64,000 bases of DNA from Beroe forskalii (Eukaryota > Ctenophora > Nuda > Beroida > Beroidae), in the NCBI GenBank assembly GCA_011033025.1, contig WFMF01000362.1, forward strand, positions 71,537 through 135,536, given 5' to 3'. The translations under genes and the position numbers were made by a program. Under the pieces are notes generated by a model. It did not search any database, was not told where the DNA came from, and saw nothing but the letters and a program-made list of their open reading frames with translations. Below are positions 33,252 through 42,862 of the stretch, piece by piece (positions within the stretch are counted from its first letter, which is position 1; every line of letters starts with the position of its first letter).

Positions 33252-33495
33252 TGTCACTATATAGTGCGCTGACACTAAAAAGTGTTTTAACGCACTATAT
33301 AGTGACTGGGGTATTTTGGCACTAAAATGCTTGTCACTATATAGTGCGGTGTCACTATATAGTGCGGCAATTTTGATTGCCGCACTATATAGTGACACCG
33401 CACTATATAGTGACAAGCTTTTTAGTGCCAAAATACCCCAGTCACTATATAGTGCGTAAAAACACTTTTTAGTGTCAGCGCACTATATAGTGACA
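33252..33495. mobile_element. 244-bp near-perfect palindrome of CACTATATAGTG dyads
   Basis: The centre is at 33373/33374 (GGCAATTTTGATTGCC). Each 122-nt arm carries four copies of the 12-bp self-palindrome CACTATATAGTG, plus one CACTAAAAAGTG-type variant and the shared stretch CTGGGGTATTTTGG. The whole can fold into one long hairpin or into eight small cruciforms. No target duplication was identified. Non-coding; foldback-type element. Confidence 0.85.
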
Positions 33496-33826
33496 ATTTT
33501 TCGTTACTGGGGGTAGGGTTACATCGACACAACGTAACGAATTTACGTTATAATATCTTGCAGCCAACTGCATTATTTGTCTCCAAAGACGCCAGAAATT
33601 GTGTTACTAATAATAACAATATTACTAACAATAATAATTTCTATCCATTTAAGCATCTATCTCAGAATGCTCCAAGTAACTCCAAACATTGATTATATTT
33701 TGACTCGAATCATTAGTTTGTGGACTTCTTGTCGAGTTCAAGAATTCCGCTGAGGGCAGCAATTTCACACATCACAAACTAATTTTCCTAATTCATATTA
33801 TAATGTACAGTTATACTAGTAAATTA
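33496..33826. other. No recognisable feature
   Basis: AT-rich spacer with an AATAATAACAATATT tract near 33608. Confidence 0.4.
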
Positions 33827-35130
33827 CTGCGGGAGATTGCCGGGAGTACTCCGAGAGTCCTCCGGGAGTATAACGACATTACGGGAGTCCTCCGGGAGTC
33901 CCACGGTATTCCTACTGTATGGGATTCCTCTGGGAATTCCTAACTGAGTTCTACAGGAGTCCCTCGGGAGTCCCCCGGGAGTCCTGCAAGAGTCCCTCGG
34001 GAGTATTCCAGGAGTCCCACAAGAGTCCTACGGGAGTCCTGCGAGAGTCCTACGGGAGTTCCAAAAGAGTCCTATGAGAGTCCCAGGGGAGTCCTGCCAG
34101 AGTCCCACGGGAGTCCAATGGGAGTCCTAAGGGAGTCCTACAGATTCCTATAGGAGGCCCACGGGAGTCCCAAGGGAGTCCCCTTGGAGTCCTGCAAGAG
34201 TCCCACGGGAGTCTCGAGGGAGTGCCACGGAAGTCTCGAGGGAGTGCCACGGGAGTCTCGAGCGAGTCCCACGGGAGTCTCGAGGGAGTCCCACGGGAGT
34301 CTCGAGGGAGTCCCACGGGAGTCTCGAGGGAGTCCCACGGGAGTCTCGAGGGAGTCCCACGGGAGTCTCGAGGGAGTCCCACGGGAGTCTCGAGGGAGTG
34401 CCACGGGAGTCTCGAGGGTGTCCCACGGAGATTCGAGGGAGTCCCACGGAGTCTCGAGGGTGTCCCACGGAGATTCGAGGGAGTCCCACGGAGTCTCGAG
34501 GGAGTCCAACGGGAGTCTCGAGGGAGTCCCACGGGAGTCTCGAGGGAGTCCTATGGGACTATGAGAGTCTCGAGGGAGTCCAACGAAAGTCTCGAGGGAG
34601 TCCCACGGAGTCCAACGGGAGTCTCGAGAGAGTCCCACGGGAGTCTCGAGGGAGTCCCACGGGAGTCTCGAGGGAGTCCCACGGGAGTCTCGAAGAGTCC
34701 CACGGGAGTCTCGAAGAGTCCCACGGGAGTCTCGAGGGAGTCCCACGGAGTCTCGAGGGAGTCCCATGGGAGTCGAGTCCCCCAGGAGTACTCCGGAGTC
34801 CGGGAGTCCCACAAGATTCCAACGGAAATCTTACGGGAGTCCTGCGAGAGTCCCATGGGAGTCGTACAGCTACGGGAGTCCCCCAGAAGTCCTCCGAGAG
34901 TCCCACGGGACTACGGGAGTCTCGAGGGAGCCCCACGGGAGTTCGAGGGAGTGCTGAGGGAGTTCTACGGGAGTCTTACCAGTGGACTCCCGAAGGACTC
35001 CCGTGGGACTCCCTAAAGACTCCTGTAGGACTCCCAGAGGGCTCCTGGGGGACTCCCGGAGGACTCCAAGAGGACTCCCGTCAGCCCCTGTAACACTCCC
35101 TTGGGACTCTGGCAGGGCTCCCAGGGGAAT
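33827..35130. repeat. Minisatellite, 22-bp unit with CTCGAG
   Basis: The well-ordered core (about 34180-34780) repeats a 22-bp unit with the words GAGTCTCGAGGGAGTCC and CACGG over roughly 27 copies. The flanks are degenerate GGGAGTCCYRCGGGAGTCC. Units invert near 34980, where GACTCC words replace GGAGTC. Long open frames in all directions are repeat artefacts. Confidence 0.9.
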
Positions 35131-36272
35131 CCCGCAGTAATTCTCTTGAATAGTTGAATGACTGATATAAAATCTATGCAAGGTCTTTCAGGAGTTATTG
35201 CAAATTCTACTTTCAATGCATGGAATTGAAGAGGTTGATATTAATACAATCATTTATTGGTGTTTCCAATTTCAAGTTTGTACACTGTACAGTTACCATT
35301 TGTGTTATAACTCAGTCTTCTATTGATAAACTCATACTTAAATTATGCAAATATTTATATTCCACATTGATTGGTAAAAATAAGATAATATTATCATGAT
35401 ATGAAATATGGATAAATTTGCCTAAAGCTTCACTATGTTGCATATGCAACCACCAGGCCACTGTACAAATACAGGCATAATATATCCAGTTCTGCCTAGT
35501 GGTTGCATATGCAACCATGCACCATTTGACTGGCAACGATTTCCCCCTAGTGGTTGCATATGCAACCAGGGGATTTCTGGCCCCATGGGGGTCCAAAACC
35601 TCAAATTTTGATAGTAGAAGTTATGCGACCTCATCTAGAAACAAAATCCAAAATTTCATCAAAATCGGACCAGGTTCTGACCTACCAGGCATTAAGGGGT
35701 TAATAAGTAAACTGCGGCCACCAGGTGATGGGGGTGCGATGCAAGGTTCTCGTCACTTGAGTGCGAATCGGAGTTGAGCAATAAGACAATGTCCTACGCT
35801 AGAATCAAGGAAATAATTACCTAAATCGTGTACAACAAAGAACTTGCAGTTCCAATATCGGCTACCAGTAACCCAATCTATTGATATTGAATGATAATTT
35901 CTGCTGGAAGACGTAGGTCTACAGAGGTACCAGGAACTCTGTACTCTAGCATGTTGATAAAAATACACACTTCAGCTTTAGGTTACACAATCGCCGCTGG
36001 TGAAATGCGGTACAGGAACATTGCTGTATCGCGATATCTAGTACACAAATATCAAATATATGCTATAGTGAGATATCACTGGTGCAGCACTTCTGTACTT
36101 TGTTTTGTTGATTACACTCAGTTTTTAATATATGAAAACTTTTATAAGGGGGGTATAAGAAACTTATCCTCGGATTCTCAAAAATTCAAGAAACCTACTA
36201 GTACCTAGCGTAGAATTTCGGAAAAATCAAGAAAGTTCACCAATTTGCAATTAACAAGAATTTAGAATTAAG
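35131..36272. other. No gene; three GGTTGCATATGCAACC dyads
   Basis: The palindrome GTTGCATATGCAAC occurs at 35437-35450. The full GGTTGCATATGCAACC occurs at 35501-35516 and 35552-35567, each of the latter two after CTAGT. The rest is plain DNA with short frames. Confidence 0.6.
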
Positions 36273-36973
36273 TACCTTATTGTAGGAAATTAAGCACTCA
36301 AAAAATTAAGCCTACACGTCATTAAGCACCATGAAATTAAGCCCTTTTAACACATCTGGTGCTTAATTACATGTAGGCTTGATTTCAGGTAGGCCAAATT
36401 ACTTGTAGGTTTAAAATTCAATTCTTAACAATTTACTCAAATGACATGCAAATTTTAATGTGCGTCTGTTATCTAAAACAGATTTAAGTTCTGACTGAAG
36501 AACAGTTCCGGTCACCAATCACACAAGGAGGGCAGTTGATCAAGAGCCAGGTCAGACTTGAATGATCAGTTGAAAAAAAGATTAAGTTTTTGGTGTTCTG
36601 TGCGTACATCAAGGAGAGCTACAGCTTTGAAAGATCTGACAAGGATGATTCAAAAGGATGTCGAACCAAGACTTTGTGGAAGCTGAAGACAAGGAGATGG
36701 AGGCTTATGACGAGGATATTTGATAATTCCATTATTTTCAATTCATCATTAAATTATTATTTAGATTCTGTACTTCCATTGTTCTACATTACCACTGTAC
36801 ATAAGATAGCAAAATATCGAACATTTTATGACATTTGAAAATCCCAAAATTATTTGAAAATTAAGGTCTACAAAAATTAAGCCAGCATGTCATTAAGCAC
36901 CATGAAATTAAGCCCTTTTCGAGGCATTGGTGCTTAATTTTCTGAGTGCTTATTAATTTCCTACAATAAGGTA
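36273..36973. mobile_element. MITE-like element, TACCTTATTG ends, ATTAAGC modules
   Basis: Inverted ends (TACCTTATTGTAGGAAATTA / TAATTTCCTACAATAAGGTA) fit a TA target. Each subterminal region holds GTCATTAAGCACCATGAAAT, TTAAGCCC and GGTGCTTAATT, the module also found at 6760-6840 and 7440-7500. About 450 bp of unrelated, non-repetitive DNA lies in the middle. Confidence 0.75.
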
Positions 36974-37036
36974 TTTTATTATGAAATAATGGAGTAAAAC
37001 CGGTGATATAGAAAATTATAAATTGCTATATGTCTA

Positions 37037-37700
37037 GGATAGCCAAAAACAATTGAAAATTGTTTGGGTTACGCAGCCACTCCAGTACCTAAAATTATAC
37101 GATTAAAACTATTGATATGAGTTTAAATCGCAGCCTGTCCGTGGCGGTGTGCTTTGGTTACTAAGAAATAAGCAGAATTAACATTCATCAACTCAGTGCC
37201 GTTTGAATCTCCTTCAGTTAACTTTAATTAAGCGTGAGTGGACGCGTAAAGAAAGTACCTATAATTTCTAGCATTCTTTGAAGTGTGTTTTCACGTGAAA
37301 AGGCTTGAACGCATGCTGAAATTAATCGTACGTTCGTCGTTCATCCCTATTTGATGATTGAAATCGTCATCTTTTAACGACTTTAAGGGCGATTGCAATG
37401 TAAAAAATGAGTCCACTACTTTAATAATGCCGTTAGGAAACACGAAGTCACACTTATTATGGTTGGAGTTACATCATCGCGATTGTGAAGATATTCCACA
37501 AGAATGAAGTAGAAAGTTGTTACGGGTGTACTGTGTAATAAGCTCACATCATATGCGTGACCAAGATATTTCTTAGTAACCAAAGCACACCGCCACGGAC
37601 AGGCTGCGATTTGAACTCATATCAATAGTTTTAATCGTATAATTTTAGGTACTGGAGTGGCTGCGTAACCCAAACAATTTTCAATTGTTTTTGGCTATCC
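37037..37700. mobile_element. Foldback MITE, copy 1 (outer part of left arm)
   Basis: The ends are inverted for about 130 bp, starting GGATAGCCAAAAACAATTG and including TTTGGGTTACGCAGCC and the stretch through GGCGGTGTGCTTTGGTTAC. A second copy in inverted order lies at 45585-46241. No coding capacity. Confidence 0.8.
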
Positions 37701-37789
37701 ATATCACTCTTTTTTGGCATAAAACGTACGACAATCAATTCAAGTTGTGATAATTGCTACTGCCAAGAACTTTCATGCACTAAACGTGA

Positions 37790-38300
37790 GAATTACGTCG
37801 CTATCATTTTGACTTTTTGAGTTATAGGCGATAATTACTTTAATTGGTCAATTAACTAATTAAGGGGTTGGCAACCGATACTTCGACAGAAACGAATTAT
37901 TCGTAGTTTTGGCTTAAATTGATGATGCCGTTGAAATTGAGACGCTAACATCTTGACTTTTTGAGTTATATGCGATAATTACTTTAATTGGCCAATTACC
38001 TAATTAAGCGGCGGGCAACCGGTACTTAGATTAAACGAATAAATCGTAATTTCACCGTAAGTTACTGATGCCGTAGAAATTAAGTCGCTATCATTCTAAC
38101 TTTTTCAGTTATAGGCGATAATTACTTTAATTGGCCAATTAACTAATTAAGCGGCGCGCAACTGGTACTTAAATTAAACGAATTAATCGTAATTTCGACG
38201 TAAGTTAATGATGTGGTTGGAATTCAGACGCTATCATTTCTACTTTTTGAGTTATACGCGATAATTACTTTAATTGGCCAATTAACCAATTAAGGAATTA
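37790..38300. repeat. Tandem repeat, about 143-144 bp, four units
   Basis: Units start at about 37800, 37944, 38087 and 38230 with GCTATCATT...TTTTTGAGTTATA and continue CGATAATTACTTTAATTGG and CCAATTAACTAATTAAG. The right arm has one unit fewer. Confidence 0.85.
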
Positions 38301-38706
38301 TCATTTCAAAATTTAATATGGCCTAGTGCACGCACACTATTCTGAAGTTTCATATGCCGTTTAGATTATAATTCTATCTTTTATAGTTCTCGAGAACACT
38401 CAAACACAATTTCTATCATCGAGTCGGGTCGGGTCGTAGTCCATGTTCTAATTTTTGATAAAATAGCGTTTTTTTGATAATTTATTGTGAGAAAACGACG
38501 TGGTCGATTTTCATGAAATTTACAGGGTTTGTTATTCATGTCATGGACTATGTCTGTGCAAATTTTCGTGATTAAAACGGATCGAATTAACAGGTTGAAA
38601 GCGTGACTCGAAAATCGCGATTTTCGCGATTTACTGTATTTTTATATAATAGGCGCTGGCAAACGTATTTTTCAATACTTGAAAAACGGTTCCGCTACCA
38701 CTTTTA

Positions 38707-38885
38707 GCACTTCATGCTGGTACTACTGGCTTGTTAGGAGTGTCTGGCCAGCAGTCCCGGCCCTTCGGGCCGGGACTGCTGGCCTGTTGGGCTGCCCTCG
38801 GCCCTTCGGGCCGAGGGCATCTGCCCTTCGGGCAGATGCCCTCGGGTTTTTTTTCCGTGGCTGCGGGCGCTTGCCAGCGCCCTGA
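38707..38885 (+). mobile_element. GC-rich stem-loop cassette with Helitron-like end
   Basis: Three stem-loops in a row (CAGTCCCGGCC-CTTCG-GGCCGGGACTG, CCTCGGCCC-TTC-GGGCCGAGG, GGGCATCTGCCC-TTC-GGGCAGATGCCC) are followed by CTCGGGTTTTTTTTCCGTGG and the hairpin GGGCGC-TTGCCA-GCGCCC-TGA-T. The stems recur at 44680-44830 but without the last hairpin. It resembles the cassette inside MULE copy 1 (9725-9899). Confidence 0.6.
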
Positions 38886-39389
38886 TATAAAATTACAAAT
38901 TTCTATGAGACATGAATTTATTTTCAATTCAAGGCCGGAAAATAGTTTTGAACCATTTTCGGTTGGAATTATAGTAAACACTAAAGGGGTACTATATAGA
39001 AGATAAAGGGTACAAAATATGAGACACAGAGATGAGGTAGGGAAGGGACTGTCAGGCAAAATACTGCTATAATAAAACTGCACAAGGTAAGAAGTACAAT
39101 CGAACTGGTACCAGGTACGGTAAGAGGGTACTAGCCTGCTAGTAGTGCAACCAGGTGGGTCCCAGTAGAACTCTCTGCTGTTGAGAGTTGCCACCCACTC
39201 CGCAAGGTGATGTGGTGGTCCGTGGATTTTGCACCAAAAAAATCGAACTGACACTTAGAGAGAACGCGTAGTCACTGATCGAGGTTAGCAAGAAGCCCCT
39301 GGATCGGCGTGAAGCCGACCTATAAAGTCTCTGCGCGTCACATGTCACGGACACGTGCCGCGCCTAAGCGTGGGGTTAACATAAACATT
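38886..39389. other. Possible LTR- or promoter-like stretch, otherwise unassigned
   Basis: 39100-39400 is GC-richer, with an ACCTATAAAG box, the inverted repeat TCGGCGTGAAGCCGA just before it, and AATAAA at about 39391. This could be a solo LTR, but no TG...CA ends or target duplication were found. Confidence 0.25.
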
Positions 39390-40045
39390 AAATAAAGAAG
39401 CAACAGTCTAAGCCATAAACTGTTATAAATGGAGTGATAAATGGACATTGGACTGAGTTCAGAGTGGTAGAATAGGTGGAATGGGATGAGGGTGGTAAGG
39501 GAGTCACTGTAAGTCCTGGTAAGTGGATTGAGATCATAGTTGAAAATAGACATTGAACTAGGGGTCAGAGTGATAGAGGACTGGATTAGAGTGGTAATTG
39601 GGATGAATCAGCGTAGTAATTGAGCTGAACTGAGATCAGAGTCCTAAATGGATTGGTATCAGGTGGTGGTGGTAAATGGCTATTGGACTGAGATTCAGTG
39701 GTAAGCAGACTGGGATCAGAGTGGTAAGTAGAGATGGAATCAGAGTGGTAAAGTGGTAAATGGACATTTGATTGGGTTCAGAGTCGTAAACAGACTGGGG
39801 TCAGAGTGGAAAGTGGACTCAGGACAGACGTCAGAGTGTCAAATGGACTGGTATCAGAGTGATACGTGAACTGGGAACAGAATGGTATATAAGTGGATTG
39901 AGAGCAGAGTGATATTTAAAGTGGATTGAGATCAGAGTGGTAAGATAAGAGTGTTAGTGGACTGGAATCGGATTGGTAAGTCAGCAGAGTTTAGAAATTA
40001 GAGTAGGTAGTAAGTAGACTGGCGTCTGCCATCAGAGTGGTAAGT
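39390..40045. repeat. Degenerate minisatellite, AGAGTGGTAAGTGGACTGG core
   Basis: Words ATCAGAGTGGTAA, AGTGGACTGG and AAATGGACATTGG recur at about 22-40 bp over 650 bp with heavy drift. Confidence 0.65.
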
Positions 40046-40551
40046 GGAAAATGTATAAAACCTCTTGTTACCAATTTCAATAAGGGCATTTGTCCCAACG
40101 GCCAAAGGGCTGGTTGAATAATATGCAAGGAAGGGTGACATGCTCTTCTGTTAGTGTTTCAATTCATTCAAACATGCAATCGAGATTTTCTAAATCGTAA
40201 AGAAATGCTAATATTTATTGTTGAATTTGTTAATTGCATTGATTTGATACTTCACACATTGAATTATGCTTAACTGTCATTTTTTGCTTTTCTTTGGTGC
40301 AATGGTGCTTTGCTTAAATATCTACGTGATCTGAAGCTGTCATGGTTTGTTTGACGCCATCAGGCCACGCATTCCTATCAAAATACATGCTATCATACTG
40401 GTAAAATGCTAACAAGAAGCTTCAGGTCACGTGACTAGCTTTGGGGGCACGCGCGATGAAATTCTCTGATACCAAGCACCAATTTCGCACGTACGTACAT
40501 ATCAAAATGAGTACGTATCATGCGCGTCGTAAAATCAGGCGTAAGTTGGAT
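40046..40551. other. No recognisable gene
   Basis: Spacer. GGTCACGTGACTAGC near 40426 is an E-box palindrome near a short GC-rich stretch. Confidence 0.35.
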
Positions 40552-40597
40552 CAGACCCTTATTTTAAATAAATTTAAAATTTTAAATAATGGGTCTG
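40552..40597. repeat. AT-rich hairpin
   Basis: CAGACCCTTATTTTAAATAA faces an inverted ATTTTAAATAATGGGTCTG. Confidence 0.7.
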
Positions 40598-40760
40598 ACG
40601 ACGTCAGACAAGGGTCCTCTGCTGGAACAGAATAGAGAAAGAAATTTTAGAGAAAGAAATTTATTTTTTATCAACATTACAATACATTTAAAATACAAAA
40701 CAAAATAATTCCTTTCCTTTTCCCTATAATTTCCCAATTTAACAATTAAACTTAACTCAG

Positions 40761-40985
40761 TTGCCCCAGCCCGTCGGGGCGCCGCACTATGGCGCGCGCA
40801 CCCGGCACCATAGCGCGCGCACCCGGCAATGATGCCTCCTGCGGCGCGCGACACTGTGCAAGGTACCTTCAGTGCGACAGTGCAACGCACCCCAGGAAAA
40901 GCACCCAGAGCCCAGGCGCTGCGCGCGGCACAAGCCGCGGCGCCACAAGCCGCGGCGCCACAACGGGCCAGATACAACTGGGTAA
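40761..40985. other. CpG-dense islet with short tandem duplications
   Basis: GGCGCGCGCACCCGGCA is present twice (about 40791 and 40814) and GCCGCGGCGCCACAA twice (about 40936 and 40951). CpG density is far above the rest of the window. A minus-strand open frame through it is Ala/Arg/Cys-rich and low-complexity and is not called. It may be a young unmethylated or GC-rich insertion, or a CpG-island promoter. Confidence 0.5.
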
Positions 40986-40989
40986 CACT

Positions 40990-41553
40990 ACTCACAAGTC
41001 AAATCGAAAATTTTAACATTGTTACGTAAGTATTTAAGTACTATACTATATAACTATCTAGTAGCCAACAACAAAATTTCATAATACAATATCTATTATA
41101 TCTAATTTCTTGTCTTCTAGGAAATTTCAAAAACTTTATCAATTGCAATGATACTGCGATATAGATACTGCTAAGCTTAGCTACAGCTAATTACAGTTAT
41201 AGCTTTTATTGAAGACGCATGCGAAGCTCGGCGCGCATGCGATGATATTTATTATTTTTGTTTATTGCGATAACTATTGTTATGATAATTGCAATTGATT
41301 ATAAAGATTATAGATTATAGTTAGAGGGAAAAAATTTTTGTGGAAAACTTTTCAATATTTATCATGAACTTTGCTTTGATTCTTAATTAACAACTCTTGG
41401 AAGCTGTACATAATTATTTTAAACTGAAAATGTATTCCGTGTGGCGTGCGTGACTCGAACAGCGCCGCGCACAAACTTATACCAACAATCACACTCCTGC
41501 GCAAGCGTTTGAATGCGCGCGCAAATGTAAGAGTTGCTAGGAGACTGGACTGC
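40990..41553. other. No recognisable feature
   Basis: AT-rich spacer. A good acceptor-like TTGTCTTCTAG near 41111-41121 leads into a non-coding stretch. Confidence 0.4.
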
Positions 41554-41690
41554 ATGACGAATTTACACCACTTTTATGACGAATTTACGCCACTTTTATG
41601 ACGAATTTACGCCACTTTTATGACGAATTTACGCCACTTTTATGACGAATTTACGCCACTTTTATGACGAATTTACGCCACTCCCATTTT
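41554..41690 (+). repeat. 22-bp tandem array, ATGACGAATTTACGCCACTT
   Basis: Six nearly identical units; only the first differs (ACACCA). Confidence 0.9.
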
Positions 41691-41732
41691 CCGGGCACTT
41701 TTCAGAAATTACAGTAGTTGTATTGCAAACCT

Positions 41733-41850
41733 CGACCTGATATACACATATCCTATTTCTAACCTTCCAAGACCACGATCTCTGCCAACCCTCTCATTTG
41801 CCTTTTTGTATTCACAAAAAGGCCAATGGGGAGGGAAAAATTATAAGTTA
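41733..41850 (-). repeat. Dispersed hairpin repeat (copy 1)
   Basis: Inverted relative to 53927-54020, it shares CACGATCTCTGCCAACCCTC, CATTTGCCTTTTTG and GAGGGAAAAATTAT. The core CCTTTTTGT...ACAAAAAGG forms a hairpin. Confidence 0.75.
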
Positions 41851-42862
41851 TGCTAATTGCATTTTCATGGATGTAATCACTAGCAGACGGCATTATTATG
41901 ATATAATTGTGATACTAGCAGGCCCGTTGGGCCTGCAAACACACAGCTCACTCGTTCGCAAGTTTTAAACACTGCCATTCGAATTGATTGGATACTTTTT
42001 ACCGCATCAAGAATTCCAATTAGATCAAAAGTCAAAAGTTATGCGCAAAAAATCAAATATTCAAAAAAAATTATGGATGTGCTGAGTGAAAAATAGATCA
42101 AATTCGTCGGTTAGTCTTAGACGTGCTAAACCATGTGAGTTTCAGAGTTTGTTCCGTTTTGATTGCAAGATGATGTTAATACTGCCAACTGATATTCATA
42201 CCGACACTGACATTGGATAGTTTTGTTTTGTTCACAGGCCAGGAACTGTCTTCGAAATATGCTACACCTACATTCGACTAGATTGAATTGTGCACACCTT
42301 GTAACTGTAACCTAAACGGTTAATTTCACAACTTCAGTTACAACTGTTATCACCGACTCAGCTTTGATTATCGACCAACCTCTGCCACAATGAAAGCAAT
42401 CCATCAGGGGTATCCTCCATTATTCAAGTTATGCCCATTCTCCATCTTGAGATCTTGAATTTGACGTTAAGGGGACCGGGGGGTCTGAGATCGATTTTCG
42501 GTTTTTTGTTGTTTCTGATAGAGCTGAACGCCAGCTACCAGTAGGTTTTTACCGCATCAAAAAATATTGTTCCTAGCCGAAGTTATGAATTTTTCAAATC
42601 GCGATTTCGCCTGTAATTACAGTGCGCGCGAACTCACGACGCGATGTGCCGAAAATCAACTTTAAAATCTATTTCCTCCTACAGCTAGATGATGGAGTGG
42701 GGCAATGTTTATAAGGCGCATGTTGTACTGTAATTTCCGTTTTAAATTATATTTTTTCCTCTGATTGCGACAAAATGAGAGGCAGCTCCTAAAATAGTCT
42801 TTAATGATCATTCTATGTACAAGGTCATCATCAGTAATCCTGGAGATAAATTAAGTATTTAA
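41851..42862. other. No recognisable gene
   Basis: Includes GC hairpin GCAGGCCCGTTGGGCCTGC near 41919 and a GGGGACCGGGGGGTCTGAG stretch near 42473 that looks like a repeat end. Otherwise unassigned. Confidence 0.4.

Larger units (their letters stand above)
37037..38866 (+). repeat. Left arm of large inverted repeat
   Basis: From the outside inward the arm holds the foldback MITE, a spacer (TTTTTTGGCATAAAACGTACG), four tandem units of about 143 bp, a unique stretch ending CTATGTCTGTGCAAATTTTC, and a GC-rich stem-loop cassette (38707-38866). The same order, inverted, is found at 44672-46241. Confidence 0.85.

Noticed and set aside
34050-35093. Several 100-260 codon open frames (GVPRESRGSPTGVS type) on both strands
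   Set aside because: All are readings of the 22-bp minisatellite; they exist on both strands at once and lack promoters or splice sites.
39100-39400. Solo LTR
   Set aside because: A TATA-like box and AATAAA are present, but no TG...CA ends, no duplication and no second copy in the window.
40582-40995. 137-codon minus-strand frame rich in Ala, Arg and Cys
   Set aside because: It is generated by the CpG-dense tandem duplications; no motif or conservation signal.
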